Source of the DNA: Ruminococcus bovis
GTDB taxonomy: Bacteria; Bacillota; Clostridia; Oscillospirales; Acutalibacteraceae
Direction of reading: 5' to 3'
DNA length: 64,000 nucleotides
Assembly: GCF_005601135.1 (NCBI RefSeq)
Contig: NZ_CP039381.1
Span: 1,547,941 to 1,611,940, forward strand
Shown here one piece after another: positions 1 to 9,632 of this stretch. The notes below the pieces were generated by a model. The model searched no databases and was not told the DNA's origin. It worked only from the letters and a program-made list of their open reading frames with translations. The position numbers and the translations under genes are program-made. Position 1 is the first letter of the stretch; each line of letters begins with the position of its first letter.

Positions 1-1145
1 AGAACAGATGTTTTAATTTCAGAAGTAGCAATCATCTGAATATTAACATTGTTGTTGTAAAGTGCTTCAAACATCTTTGTAGCAACACCGGCATGGCTTT
101 CCATACCTGCACCAACAATAGAAATCTTAGCAACATCCTTGTCAAGTGTTACTTCTTCGAAGCCTAGAGCATCTTTGTTGTCGTTTAGAGTGTCAACAGC
201 TTCTTGACCCTTATCAGCAGCAACAGTAAATGCAATATCCTTTGTGCCTTCAGTACCAACAGACTGAAGAATAATGTCAACATTAATATCTTTTGCTGAA
301 AGCTTTGAGAATACTTTGAAAGCAAAGCCCGGTTCGTTTGGAATACCCTTTATTGAAATTCTTGCAATGTCGCAGTCCTTAGCAACACCTGAAATAATCA
401 TTTTTTCCATCTTTGGTTTCTCCTTTACTATTGTACCTGGTTTATTAGTAAGACTTGAAAGTACTTCAAGTTCAATTCCATATTTTTTAGCCATTTCTAC
501 AGAACGGTTGTTTAGAACCTGTGCACCAAGAGTTGCAAGTTCTAGCATTTCGTCATAAGAAATTTCCTTTAGCTTAATTGCGTTTTTAACTTTTCTAGGG
601 TCAGCTGTGAATACACCTTCAACATCTGTGAAAATCTGACATAGGTCAGCGTGTAGAGAAGCTGCAATAGCAACTGCAGATGTGTCACTACCACCTCTAC
701 CTAGAGTTGTTAGGTCTTCGTGACGGTTAATGCCCTGGAAACCTGCAACAACAACAACCTTGTGTTGGTCAAGTTCCTGACGAATTCTCTGACCATCAAC
801 ATTTTTAATTCTAGCTGATGTGTGAGCTGATGTTGTCTGGAAACCTGCCTGCCAGCCTAGTAGTGAAATTGCCGGTACACCAAGCTTTTCACAAGCCATA
901 GCAAGTAGTGAAATTGAAATCTGCTCACCTGAAGCAAGTAGCATATCTCTTTCTCTCTTGTTAGCCTCTGGGTTGATTTCCATTTGCTTTGCAATGAGGT
1001 CATCTGTTGTATCACCTTGAGCAGATACTACAACTACAACGTCATTACCCTTTTTGTAAGTGTCTGTTACAATCTTTGCAACATTAAACACTCTTTCGGC
1101 ATCGGCTACTGATGAGCCACCGAACTTTTGTACTATAAGTGCCAT
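1..1145 (-). CDS. lysC: Aspartate kinase, C-terminus cut by window edge
   Basis: This enzyme phosphorylates L-aspartate with ATP, the first step towards lysine, threonine and methionine. The reverse-strand reading starts MALIVQKFGGSSVAD, the classic aspartokinase N-terminus, and contains the GRGGSDTSAVAIAA substrate/nucleotide segment and a TDVEGVFTADPR segment. The second half is the start of a regulatory ACT region (GIPNEPGFAFKVFSKLS), so feedback control by an amino acid is expected. The ATG at 1145 is preceded by AAGGAGA at good spacing. About 381 residues are visible and the usual length is about 400, so only a little is missing. It lies 65 nt downstream of the homoserine dehydrogenase gene and is probably co-transcribed with it. 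Confidence 0.95.
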   Translation of the reverse strand, partial: MALIVQKFGGSSVADAERVFNVAKIVTDTYKKGNDVVVVVSAQGDTTDDLIAKQMEINPEANKRERDMLLASGEQISISLLAMACEKLGVPAISLLGWQAGFQTTSAHTSARIKNVDGQRIRQELDQHKVVVVAGFQGINRHEDLTTLGRGGSDTSAVAIAASLHADLCQIFTDVEGVFTADPRKVKNAIKLKEISYDEMLELATLGAQVLNNRSVEMAKKYGIELEVLSSLTNKPGTIVKEKPKMEKMIISGVAKDCDIARISIKGIPNEPGFAFKVFSKLSAKDINVDIILQSVGTEGTKDIAFTVAADKGQEAVDTLNDNKDALGFEEVTLDKDVAKISIVGAGMESHAGVATKMFEALYNNNVNIQMIATSEIKTSV

Positions 1146-1210
1146 TTCCTATCTCCTTATTTTCCACCTAAGTGAATTTTTATATAGATTTAAAATGATA
1201 AACTAATTAA

Positions 1211-2428
1211 TTATAGGTTGCCAATTCTAATAGCAGAAAGAACCTTTTCACCATTTTCATTAAGTTTAGCAATCTTTTCTTCGATTTCACCAAACTTATA
1301 TTCCTGTGTCATAAGAACTGTGTTGCCATCAGCCTTCATAATTTCTGAATCAGGGAATAGGCTCTGTGCCATTTCACCCTTACCGGCAACTCTTATGTAC
1401 ATTGCTGTCTTACTATCTTTATATGAAGCAACTTGGCTTCCGTCACTATCTGTCCAGAAAATTCTCTTTCTAGCCTTTAAGTGCTTTGCACAGTCAACAA
1501 CATCGGCTACAACTGCTGATGCAGTAGGTAACTTACCGGCACCCTTACCGTAGAACATTACATCACCTGTACAGTCACCCTTAACTAAGATACCGTTAAA
1601 TACATCGTTAATGTCTGATAGGATACAATCCTTTGAAAGTAGCATTGGAGCAACCAGAATGTCTAGTTTGCCATCTTCTGTTTTCTTAACATCACCGATT
1701 AATTTGATAACATAGTTTAGGCTGTCGGCATATTTAACATCATCAAGTGTGATTTCTGAAATACCCTTTGTGTAAACATTGTCAGGATAAATGTGTTTAC
1801 CAAATGCAAGAGAAGCAAGAATACAAATCTTTCTACAAGCATCATGACCTTCAATATCAGCTTCAGGATTTCTTTCGGCATAACCTAAGTCTTGAGCTAA
1901 CTTAAGAGCATCTGAGAAATCCATATTATCGTTAATCATCTTACCGAAGATGAAGTTTGTTGTACCGTTTAAAATACCGGCAATTTCGTCAACTTCATTT
2001 GCTACTAAGCACTGTGAAAGTGGTCTGATAATTGGAATACCACCACCAACTGATGCTTCAAATAAGAAGTTAGCATTGTTTTCTTTTGCTACTGCAAGAA
2101 GTTCTGCTCCATGCTTAGCAACAAGTTCTTTGTTAGATGTTACAACGCTTTTACCTGCCTGTAAGCATCTCTTAACAAAGTCATATGCAGGGTTTGTACC
2201 ACCCATAACTTCAACAACAACTCTTACTTCAATGTCATTTACAATGTCCTCAAAGTTCTTTGTAAATCTGTCTGCCAGTGGGCTGTCAGGAAATTCTCTT
2301 AAGTCAAGAATATGCTTAACATAAAGTTCCTCGCCAACTGCTTTGAAAAGTTTCTGTTTGTGTGTTGTCAGAATTTCTGCTACACCTGAGCCAACTGTAC
2401 CGTGACCCATAATTGCTACTGAAATCAT
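1211..2428 (-). CDS. hom: Homoserine dehydrogenase
   Basis: It reduces aspartate semialdehyde to homoserine with NAD(P)H, the branch point to threonine and methionine. The 405-residue protein has an N-terminal Rossmann motif (GHGTVGSGV), a central catalytic segment (TSNKELVAKHG, ASVGGGIPIIRPL, GILNGTTNFI) and a C-terminal tail (from about residue 330) resembling a short ACT domain. Family members of this type are 400-440 residues. The start has AGAGAGG upstream. It lies 45 nt after the PBP gene and 65 nt before lysC on the same strand, so the three may form one unit. Confidence 0.95.
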   Translation of the reverse strand: MISVAIMGHGTVGSGVAEILTTHKQKLFKAVGEELYVKHILDLREFPDSPLADRFTKNFEDIVNDIEVRVVVEVMGGTNPAYDFVKRCLQAGKSVVTSNKELVAKHGAELLAVAKENNANFLFEASVGGGIPIIRPLSQCLVANEVDEIAGILNGTTNFIFGKMINDNMDFSDALKLAQDLGYAERNPEADIEGHDACRKICILASLAFGKHIYPDNVYTKGISEITLDDVKYADSLNYVIKLIGDVKKTEDGKLDILVAPMLLSKDCILSDINDVFNGILVKGDCTGDVMFYGKGAGKLPTASAVVADVVDCAKHLKARKRIFWTDSDGSQVASYKDSKTAMYIRVAGKGEMAQSLFPDSEIMKADGNTVLMTQEYKFGEIEEKIAKLNENGEKVLSAIRIGNL

Positions 2429-2473
2429 ATCTGTACCTCTCTTGTATATTTATCTTGTTTTGTAAAATCTTAG

Positions 2474-4888
2474 TTAGTTTGCAGCTCCTGTAGTTGCTAC
2501 CGGTTCATTGTTGTTATTCTCGGCAGGCTTTGTGTCAGGAGCTTGGGTTGCAGGTGCTTGAGTTTGTTGATTTTCTTGTGAAGCAGGTTCATTTTCTCCA
2601 CCGCTTTCGGTTGCACCCTGAGTTGTTGCGTCATAATTATTATAATCGTTATTATCGCTATAAGCTGTTGTGTAGTTGTTATAGTCAGTGTAGTTATTGT
2701 TGTTGTAACTATCATTGCTATAAGTGTCATCATTGTTGTAGTAAACTGTACCACTGTGGTCACCGTAACAATAGTCAGGTTTCTTATCCTTAAAGTAATA
2801 ACCTGTTCTTGTGTTTGAACAATATGATGAAGCTAACAGACCGGAATCTACACAATAAGAAATTTCTTCCATATCAGCAGGGAAGTTGTAAGACTTTTTC
2901 TTCTTACCCTTTAGATACTTTGACATAACTGTCTGGAAGTTCTTTGCTGCAATAGATGTATCCGGGTTAGTTGCCGGTGTATCAAAACCTGTCCATACTG
3001 CAAGTGTTGCATATGGAGAACAACCACAGAACCAACTATCCTTATCGTCATTAGTTGTACCTGTTTTACCGATAATATCCCAACCGTCAATTCTGGCGTT
3101 ATATGCTTGAGTGTTGTGGGAAGTAGTAACATTAAAGTGAAGTTCTCTGTTCATAATGGCAGCAGTTTCATCAGAGTATGCTTGTTTTGGCATTTGGTCT
3201 CTTTTGTCAATAACAATCTTGCCGTCATTATCAGTTACATAGTAATAAGTGTATGGTTCGTAATACTGACCACCATTGCCAAGGTACTGATAGGCAGCTG
3301 CCATTTCTCTGGCAGTAACACCACCTGTCATACCACCGATAGACAATGCACCAACTTCTTTACCGTCTTGTTCATCAAGGTGAGTAAAGCCCATTAGCTG
3401 AGTAACTTGCTTATATGCAGCAGCCGGTGTGATTTTGTCCATAACCTGAGCAGCTGTTGCGTTTGAAGAAATTTCGATAGCATCCGGAAGTGACATTGTA
3501 CCTTTGTAACCGTTATACCAGTTTGTAGGACCAGCCTCGGCATATCCGTCTGTACCAACCTTATAGTCATCAAGTGGTTCATCTTCTACCAGTGAACCAT
3601 AAGTTAGAACATTGTGTTCAATAGCATAAGGATAAACAACTACCGGCTTAATAGAAGAACCGGGCTGTAGTGCAGCAGATGTAGCTCTGTCAAAAAGATT
3701 GTTACTTGTTTTCTTTAGGGAAGAACCGGTAGTAGCAACAACTCTACCGTCATATTCCATAAGAGTCATAGCAGTCTGTAGTCCTGTAACATCATTTTCT
3801 GTGTTAACACTTCTACCAACCTTTTCGATGTAGTTCTGCATCTTAGTATCCATAGCACAATAAATCTTTAGACCTTGTGTTGAGATCATTCTCTGTGCAG
3901 CATCTTCAGAAATATCATTCTGCTTTGCTAAATCCTTCTTAAGGTCATTCATAAGTTCTTCAATATACCAGTTCTGAACATAGATTTCTTCTTTTTCTTT
4001 CTTCTGGTTATATCCGACGAACTTCATATTCTTGGATTCTTTCATTGCGTCTTCATATTCTTTTTTTGTTATCTTACCTTGGTTGTACATTTCCTTGATA
4101 ACAATTTCTCTACGCTTCTTGTTGTTTTCAGGGTAGATAAGTGGATTCCATTGGCTAGGGTTCTGTGTGATACCAGCAATAGCAGCACACTGAGCAATAG
4201 AACACTTCTGAATATCTTGACCAAAATAAAGCTGAGATGCAGCCTGAACGCCTTGACAGTTGTTACCGAAGTTTACAACATTTAGGTAGGCCTCAAGAAT
4301 CTGGTCCTTAGTGTATTCCTTTTCAACATTCAAAGCTCTGAAGATTTCTCTAATCTTACGATTTAGTGAAACCTGATTGTCATCAGTAAGGTTCTTGATT
4401 AACTGCTGAGTGATTGTTGAACCACCATAGCTACTTGAACCGGAAGATAGGGAAAGCATAGCACCGGCAGTTCTCTGCCAGTCAACACCATGGTGATCAT
4501 AGAAACGCTTGTCCTCAATAGCAACCATAGCATCTTTCATATGCTGAGGAATGTCCTTAAAGTCAACCCATACTCTGTTTTCTGTATCGTAAATGGATTG
4601 ATATTCCTTAAACTCACCATCATCGTTTTGTACATAAATGTGGCTGGTTAGGTTTAGACTTGCAGCAACAAGGTCGATGCCTGTTGGTTCAGAAGCAATG
4701 CCAAAGATATATACCCCTAGGCTGATACCTACAGCAACCATAGCACATACGAAAACCATAAAAATGGTGAATATAGCTTTTCCAATACCTGAAAATACTA
4801 CTTTACTAGTTCCTTTTTTGTCGTGTTCGATTTCACTTCTACCAGAAGGTTTCTTAGTACTCATCTTACTGATATCAGTTTCTCTCAA
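2474..4888 (-). CDS. Class A penicillin-binding protein (bifunctional transglycosylase/transpeptidase)
   Basis: It polymerises and cross-links peptidoglycan at the outer face of the membrane. In order: a short cytoplasmic head, one transmembrane helix (about residues 33-58), a GT51 transglycosylase domain (EDKRFYDHHGVD, GGSTITQQ, KIREIFRA), and a transpeptidase domain with SSIK (SxxK), SSN (SxN) and KTGTTND (KTG box). The last 100 residues are a low-complexity Asn/Tyr/Thr/Gln tail. I chose the TTG at 4888 because AAGGAGG lies 8 nt upstream. The longer reading from an ATG at 5017 would begin inside the promoter at 4996-5024. This gives 804 residues. Confidence 0.9.
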   Translation of the reverse strand: MRETDISKMSTKKPSGRSEIEHDKKGTSKVVFSGIGKAIFTIFMVFVCAMVAVGISLGVYIFGIASEPTGIDLVAASLNLTSHIYVQNDDGEFKEYQSIYDTENRVWVDFKDIPQHMKDAMVAIEDKRFYDHHGVDWQRTAGAMLSLSSGSSSYGGSTITQQLIKNLTDDNQVSLNRKIREIFRALNVEKEYTKDQILEAYLNVVNFGNNCQGVQAASQLYFGQDIQKCSIAQCAAIAGITQNPSQWNPLIYPENNKKRREIVIKEMYNQGKITKKEYEDAMKESKNMKFVGYNQKKEKEEIYVQNWYIEELMNDLKKDLAKQNDISEDAAQRMISTQGLKIYCAMDTKMQNYIEKVGRSVNTENDVTGLQTAMTLMEYDGRVVATTGSSLKKTSNNLFDRATSAALQPGSSIKPVVVYPYAIEHNVLTYGSLVEDEPLDDYKVGTDGYAEAGPTNWYNGYKGTMSLPDAIEISSNATAAQVMDKITPAAAYKQVTQLMGFTHLDEQDGKEVGALSIGGMTGGVTAREMAAAYQYLGNGGQYYEPYTYYYVTDNDGKIVIDKRDQMPKQAYSDETAAIMNRELHFNVTTSHNTQAYNARIDGWDIIGKTGTTNDDKDSWFCGCSPYATLAVWTGFDTPATNPDTSIAAKNFQTVMSKYLKGKKKKSYNFPADMEEISYCVDSGLLASSYCSNTRTGYYFKDKKPDYCYGDHSGTVYYNNDDTYSNDSYNNNNYTDYNNYTTAYSDNNDYNNYDATTQGATESGGENEPASQENQQTQAPATQAPDTKPAENNNNEPVATTGAAN

Positions 4889-4995
4889 ACCGACCACCTC
4901 CTTTTTAAGGCAATATTCTGTTTTATTTGTAATTTTATTATGTACTTTATCTACATTATAATTTTTCAATATATATGTAAAACATAACAGATAAC

Positions 4996-5024
4996 ATTGT
5001 ACCATATTATCATACAAAAATAAA
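4996..5024 (-). promoter_or_regulatory. Sigma-A promoter of the PBP-hom-lysC unit
   Basis: Reading the minus strand, TTTATT is followed after 17 nt by TACAAT, with an extended TGG just before the -10. It gives a leader of about 100 nt to the TTG start at 4888. Confidence 0.6.
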
Positions 5025-5103
5025 CCTATTTTTTACTTTTTCTTTATATGTGCAAAAAAAATCTTTTAATATATGAATATTCGTATATTTTTATGAAAAA
5101 ATA

Positions 5104-5118
5104 ATTCCTTGAAGGAAT
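5104..5118. promoter_or_regulatory. Short perfect palindrome upstream of the BofC-like gene
   Basis: ATTCCTTGAAGGAAT is a 7+1+7 palindrome 34 nt before the start at 5152. It could be an operator. The loop is too small for a normal terminator hairpin. Its function is unknown. Confidence 0.35.
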
Positions 5119-5151
5119 ATTTTTCTAATTATGTGAAAGGAAGTTGAACAT

Positions 5152-5469
5152 ATGAAGGAATATGTAGCTATTATCCTAACCGGATGTATTCTCTTTGCAT
5201 CGGTTTTTGTGTCAGCAAATTTTGAACTTAAGGAGGATGAACTAACCCAAACTTTAAGTCAGCAAAAGGCTACTGCATCAGAAATTTATTATGTGAAAAA
5301 TTACAAAGGTTATGTTTCTGTTTTTAAGAAAAATGAAAAATCTCCGATGATAAAAACCGATACTCTTGTTAGTTCATTACCTTATGATGACCAAGATAAA
5401 TTGAAAGAGGGAATAGAGGTTAAGGGAGATACTTCTCTGAGAAAATGTTTGGAAGATTTTTGCAGTTAG
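5152..5469 (+). CDS. Small membrane-anchored protein, BofC C-terminal-domain-like
   Basis: This is a 105-residue protein with an N-terminal hydrophobic segment (residues 5-22, probable signal anchor) and an outward domain. The pattern YYVKNYKGYVSVFKKNE...VSSLPYDDQDKLKEGIEV resembles the small BofC C-terminal-type proteins common in Clostridia. In Bacillus, BofC acts in forespore-to-mother-cell signalling in sporulation, but this short form is not characterised as far as I know. GAAAGGAAG precedes the ATG. It is divergent from the PBP operon and stands alone. The family call is from memory of the pattern. Confidence 0.65.
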   Translation: MKEYVAIILTGCILFASVFVSANFELKEDELTQTLSQQKATASEIYYVKNYKGYVSVFKKNEKSPMIKTDTLVSSLPYDDQDKLKEGIEVKGDTSLRKCLEDFCS

Positions 5470-5629
5470 CTTTAGTTTAGTGTGAAAACAGTTTTTTAAA
5501 ATAAAGTATATGCAAGAACGGTTAATTAATAGACAAAAATATATAATTATGATTAATAATACACAAAATTTTAAGTTATAAAAACCTTTTAATTATGAAC
5601 TATAAGAGGGAAAACAAGGGTGCATTTCA

Positions 5630-5658
5630 TTGACAATAAGGCTTTTTTATAGTACAAT
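5630..5658 (+). promoter_or_regulatory. Sigma-A promoter of the fatty-acid synthesis operon
   Basis: TTGACA, a 17-nt spacer and TACAAT form a near-consensus promoter. Transcription would start near 5665, giving a leader of about 90 nt to fabK. That leader holds an imperfect hairpin at 5681-5703. I saw no clear FapR- or FabT-type operator. Confidence 0.75.
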
Positions 5659-5755
5659 AACAAAGATTGGAGAATTGTGCCCTTTTGCAATTTTGCAAAA
5701 AGGTTTATCTACTAAAACTACCTATTTTCTAGGTTGCGTAAATTGGAGGTACATA

Positions 5756-6706
5756 ATGATTGATACTGTTATTAATAAAGAATTAGGTATTCAATACCCT
5801 ATTTTTCAAGGCGGTATGGCTTGGGTTGCTGATGCTTCTTTAGCTTCCGGTGTATCTAATGCCGGTGGCCTTGGTATTATCGCTGCTATGAATTCTAACG
5901 GAGAACAACTTCGTGCAGAAATTAAGAAATGTAAAGAAATGACTGACAAACCTTTCGGTGTAAACATTATGATGATGTCACCATTCGTTGACGAAGTAGC
6001 AAAGGTTGTTGTTGAAGAAGGAGTAAAGGTTGTTACAACAGGTGCAGGTACTCCTACAAAATATATGCCAATGTGGACTGAAGCAGGTATTAAGGTTATT
6101 CCTGTAGTAGCTTCTGTTGCACTTGCAAGAATGGTTGAAAAGCGTGGTGCTTTTGCAGTTATTGCCGAAGGTGGCGAAAGTGGTGGTCATGTTGGTGACT
6201 TAACTACAATGGCTCTTGTACCTCAGGTTGTAGATGCAGTTAATATTCCTGTTATTGCAGCCGGTGGTATTGCTGACGGCAGACAGATTGCTGCTGCATT
6301 TATGTTAGGTGCTAAGGGTGTACAGGTTGGTACAAGATTCTTAGTATGTGATGAATGTACTATCGCTCATGAATATAAAGAAAAGGTCCTAAAGGCTAAG
6401 GATATTGATACTGTTGTTACAGGTAAGCGTCTAGGTCATCCTGTTCGTTCAATCAGAAATAGCTTTACTAAGGAATATCAGGCTTGTGAATATGACCGTA
6501 CAAACTGTGATGATGAAAAGCTTGAAAGTATGGGTACAGGTAAGCTAAGACTTGCAGCTCGTGAAGGTGATGTAAAGAACGGTACTGTACTAGCCGGTCA
6601 GGTTGCTGCTATGGTTAAGAAAGAACAACCTGCTAAGGAAATTATTGAAGAAATGTTTGCTCAAGCTGAGGAAACACTAAAGGGAGCTACACAATGGGTA
6701 AAATAG
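5756..6706 (+). CDS. fabK: Enoyl-[acyl-carrier-protein] reductase II, FMN-dependent
   Basis: It carries out the last reduction in each round of fatty-acid elongation. The 316-residue TIM-barrel flavoprotein shows IQYPIFQGGMAW at the N-terminus, GVNIMMMSPF, the EGGESGGHVG segment with the catalytic histidine, and the FMN phosphate-binding loops PVIAAGGIADGRQ and GAKGVQVGTRF. The ATG at 5756 has TTGGAGG upstream; an in-frame upstream start at 5630 lies at the promoter -35 and is rejected. It is first in the operon and overlaps fabD by 13 nt. FabH and ACP, which often precede fabK in Clostridia, are not here. Confidence 0.93.
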   Translation: MIDTVINKELGIQYPIFQGGMAWVADASLASGVSNAGGLGIIAAMNSNGEQLRAEIKKCKEMTDKPFGVNIMMMSPFVDEVAKVVVEEGVKVVTTGAGTPTKYMPMWTEAGIKVIPVVASVALARMVEKRGAFAVIAEGGESGGHVGDLTTMALVPQVVDAVNIPVIAAGGIADGRQIAAAFMLGAKGVQVGTRFLVCDECTIAHEYKEKVLKAKDIDTVVTGKRLGHPVRSIRNSFTKEYQACEYDRTNCDDEKLESMGTGKLRLAAREGDVKNGTVLAGQVAAMVKKEQPAKEIIEEMFAQAEETLKGATQWVK

Positions 6707-7596
6707 CATTAGTATTCTCAGGTCAGGGTGCACAGTACCCGGGTATGGGCAAAGAATTATACGATTGTTCTCCTGCTGCTAAGGCAGTTTATGATATGGC
6801 TGACTCTATCAGAGAGGGTACAAGTAATCAGTGCTTTAACGGTACAAAGGAAGAACTTTCTGTTACAGTAAACACTCAGCCTACAGTTTTTACTGCTGAC
6901 CTTGCTGCTGCTGAGGCAGTTAAGGAAAAAGGCATTAAGATTGATTATGTTGCCGGTTTCTCACTAGGTGAAATTGCAGCACTTGGCTTTAGTGGAATTA
7001 TGAGTTATGAAGATGCTTTCAAACTTGTTTGTAAGAGAGCAGCATTAATGGATAAAGCAGCAAATGAAACTCCAGGTGCTATGGTAGCAGTTATGAAGCT
7101 AACACCTGAAAGAATTGAAGAAATTGCTTCTGAATTTGATGAGTGTTGGCCTGTTAACTACAACTCACCGGCACAGACAGTTGTTGCTATGAATAAAGAT
7201 AACCTTGATGCTTTTTGTGAAAAAATCAAAAGTGAAAAAGGTAGAGCAGTACCTCTAGCAGTAAGTGGTGCATTCCACTCACCTTATATGGCTAAGGCAG
7301 CTGTTGGTCTTGGTGAATATTTAGCAGATATGACACTAAATGAACCAACTATTCCACTTTATGCAAACTATACAGCAGAAGAATATAGTGGGGACTATAA
7401 GTCACTTATTACTAATCAGTGTAAAAACCCTGTAAAGTGGCAGAAAACAGTAGAGAATTTAATTGCAAATGGTGTTGACACATTTATTGAAGTTGGTGTT
7501 GGCAAGACTTTAACAGGTCTAATTAAGAAAATTGACAGAAATGTTACTGCAATTAAGGTTGAAAATAAAGAAGATTTAGATGCACTAAATGTGTAA
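6694..7596 (+). CDS. fabD: Malonyl-CoA:ACP transacylase
   Basis: It moves malonyl groups from CoA to acyl carrier protein. The 300-residue protein starts with FSGQGAQYPGMG, carries the nucleophile serine in GFSLGE (Ser90) and the catalytic histidine in GAFHSPYM (His195), and is the usual family length. The start lies inside the end of fabK, which suggests translational coupling. Confidence 0.95.
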   Translation: MGKIALVFSGQGAQYPGMGKELYDCSPAAKAVYDMADSIREGTSNQCFNGTKEELSVTVNTQPTVFTADLAAAEAVKEKGIKIDYVAGFSLGEIAALGFSGIMSYEDAFKLVCKRAALMDKAANETPGAMVAVMKLTPERIEEIASEFDECWPVNYNSPAQTVVAMNKDNLDAFCEKIKSEKGRAVPLAVSGAFHSPYMAKAAVGLGEYLADMTLNEPTIPLYANYTAEEYSGDYKSLITNQCKNPVKWQKTVENLIANGVDTFIEVGVGKTLTGLIKKIDRNVTAIKVENKEDLDALNV

Positions 7597-7612
7597 GAAA
7601 AAGGAGAAGTAT

Positions 7613-8356
7613 ATGAAGTTAGAAGGTAAGATTGCTCTTGTAACAGGTGGTTCAAGAGGTATCGGTTTTGCTACTTGTAAGAAGTTAGCAAGTGAAGGTG
7701 CAACAATTATTATTACTGATATTTGTGACGAAGAAAAGGCAGCTCCTGCTATTAAAGAATTAGAAGAAATGGGAGCAAAGGCGAAGTTCTATAAGAGTGA
7801 TGTTTCAAACTTTGAATCAGCACAGGAAACTGTAAATGCAGTTATTAAGGACTTTGGTGGTCTTGATATTCTTGTAAACAATGCCGGTATTGTTCGTGAT
7901 ATGCTAATGATTAAGATGACAGAAGCTGATTTTGATGCAGTTATCAATGTTAACCTAAAGGGTACTTACAATATGATGAAAGCAACTTATAAGCACTTTA
8001 TGAAGCAGAGAAGTGGTAGAATTATCTCTCTAGCATCAGTTGTTGGTATTATGGGTAATGCCGGTCAGGCTAACTATTCAGCATCAAAGGCAGGTATCAT
8101 CGGTCTAACAAAGACAGTTGCAAAGGAACTAGGTGGCAGAAATGTTACAGTTAATGCTATTGCTCCGGGTTATATTGCAACTGATATGACAGATAAGTTA
8201 TCTGATAAAGCAAAAGAAGTTATGTCAAGTGGTATCCCAATGAAGAGAGCCGGTTCTCCTGAAGATGTTGCAAATGCAATTTGTTTCCTAGCTTCTGATG
8301 ATGCTTCATATATTACAGGTGAAGTTCTAAGAGTTGACGGTGGTATGGCAATGTAA
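7613..8356 (+). CDS. fabG: 3-oxoacyl-[acyl-carrier-protein] reductase
   Basis: This NADPH-dependent short-chain dehydrogenase reduces beta-ketoacyl-ACP. The 247-residue protein has TGGSRGIG for the cofactor, NNAG, a serine in ISLASVVG, and YSASK (Tyr155, Lys159). The ATG at 7613 follows AAAAGGAGA; a GTG 24 nt upstream falls before that ribosome site and is unlikely to be used. It lies 16 nt after fabD. Confidence 0.95.
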   Translation: MKLEGKIALVTGGSRGIGFATCKKLASEGATIIITDICDEEKAAPAIKELEEMGAKAKFYKSDVSNFESAQETVNAVIKDFGGLDILVNNAGIVRDMLMIKMTEADFDAVINVNLKGTYNMMKATYKHFMKQRSGRIISLASVVGIMGNAGQANYSASKAGIIGLTKTVAKELGGRNVTVNAIAPGYIATDMTDKLSDKAKEVMSSGIPMKRAGSPEDVANAICFLASDDASYITGEVLRVDGGMAM

Positions 8357-8389
8357 TTTGCCTTAAATTTACGAAGAAAGGTAGCTAAT

Positions 8390-9631
8390 ATGAGAAGAGT
8401 AGTAGTAACTGGTATTGGAGCAGTAACTCCGGTAGGTAATGATATGAAGACAACTTGGGACAACCTTGTAAATGGTGTTTCAGGTATTGACTTTATTCCT
8501 GAAGAACGCTTTAGTACAGAAGGTCTAAAGGTTAAGATTGCTGGTTTGGTTAAAGATTTTGAACCAACAAAGTATTTTGAAAAGAAAGATTTAAGAAAGA
8601 ACGATTTATATACACAGTATGCAGTTGCAGCAGCAACTGAAGCTGTAGAAGACAGTGGCATCCTAGGTAAGATTGAAGAAGATAACTTTGGTGTTTATGT
8701 AGGTGCAGGTATCGGTGGTCTTGAAAGTTTCTATAAGAACTCTATCAATATGGAAAAGTTTGGTGCAAGAAAGGTTAGCCCATTCTTTATTCCAATGATG
8801 ATTGCTAATATGGCTTCCGGTACAATCGCTATTAAGTTTAAGGCAAAAGGTCCTTGTGTGCCAATCGTAACTGCTTGTGCAACAGGTGCAAACTCAATCG
8901 GTGAAGCTTTCCATGCAATCAGAGATGGTTACTGTGATGCAATTATAACAGGTGGTGCAGAAGCAGCAGTTTCTCCACTATCAATTGCCGGTTTCCAAAA
9001 CTGTAAGGCACTTACAACAAGAAATGACCCTAAGACTGCATCTATCCCATTTGACAAGAACCGTGACGGTTTTGTTATGGGTGAAGGTGGTGCTTGTATG
9101 ATTCTTGAAGAATATGAACACGCTAAGGCTCGTGGTGCTAAGATTTATGCTGAAATTGCCGGTTATGGTAACACTTGTGATGCTCACCATATTACTGCTC
9201 CTGATGCAACTGCCGAAACTCCTGCAAAGGCAATTAAGGTAGCTATGAAAGAAGCTAATGTTACAGGTGATGAAGAATGGTACTGGAATGCTCACGGTAC
9301 ATCAACTCACCTAAATGATGTAACAGAAACAAAGGCAATTAAGATGGCTCTTGGTGAAAATGCTTACAGAGTAAATGTTTCTTCAACTAAGTCAATGACA
9401 GGTCACCTATTTGGTGCTACCGGTGCATTAGAGGCTATTGTTTGTACACTTGCTCTAAAGAATGGTATTATCCCACCAACAATCGGCTACACAGAAAAAG
9501 ATGAAGAATGTGACCTTAACTACACACCTAACAAGGCAGTTAAGAGAGATGTAAATGTTGCAGCATCTACTAACCTTGGTTTTGGTGGTCACAATGCTTG
9601 TCTAATCTTCAAGAAGTTTATGGAGGACTAA
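8390..9631 (+). CDS. fabF: 3-oxoacyl-[acyl-carrier-protein] synthase II
   Basis: This condensing enzyme elongates acyl-ACP with malonyl-ACP. The 413-residue thiolase-fold protein has the nucleophile in TACATGANSIGEA (Cys163), the two histidines in NAHGTSTHLND (His302) and SMTGHLFGATG (His339), and the terminal NLGFGGHNA loop. GAAAGG precedes the start. The accB start follows 2 nt after the stop. Confidence 0.95.
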   Translation: MRRVVVTGIGAVTPVGNDMKTTWDNLVNGVSGIDFIPEERFSTEGLKVKIAGLVKDFEPTKYFEKKDLRKNDLYTQYAVAAATEAVEDSGILGKIEEDNFGVYVGAGIGGLESFYKNSINMEKFGARKVSPFFIPMMIANMASGTIAIKFKAKGPCVPIVTACATGANSIGEAFHAIRDGYCDAIITGGAEAAVSPLSIAGFQNCKALTTRNDPKTASIPFDKNRDGFVMGEGGACMILEEYEHAKARGAKIYAEIAGYGNTCDAHHITAPDATAETPAKAIKVAMKEANVTGDEEWYWNAHGTSTHLNDVTETKAIKMALGENAYRVNVSSTKSMTGHLFGATGALEAIVCTLALKNGIIPPTIGYTEKDEECDLNYTPNKAVKRDVNVAASTNLGFGGHNACLIFKKFMED

Positions 9632-9632
9632 G

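Noticed and set aside
4889..5017. Longer N-terminus for the class A PBP from an ATG at 5017
   Set aside because: The extension overlaps a 17-nt-spaced promoter and has no ribosome site; the TTG at 4888 has AAGGAGG.
5600..5755. FapR- or FabT-type operator before fabK
   Set aside because: No sequence close to either consensus palindrome was found in the promoter or leader.
8170..8661. 163-codon antisense frame across fabG-fabF
   Set aside because: Shadow of two well-supported genes; no promoter or ribosome site.
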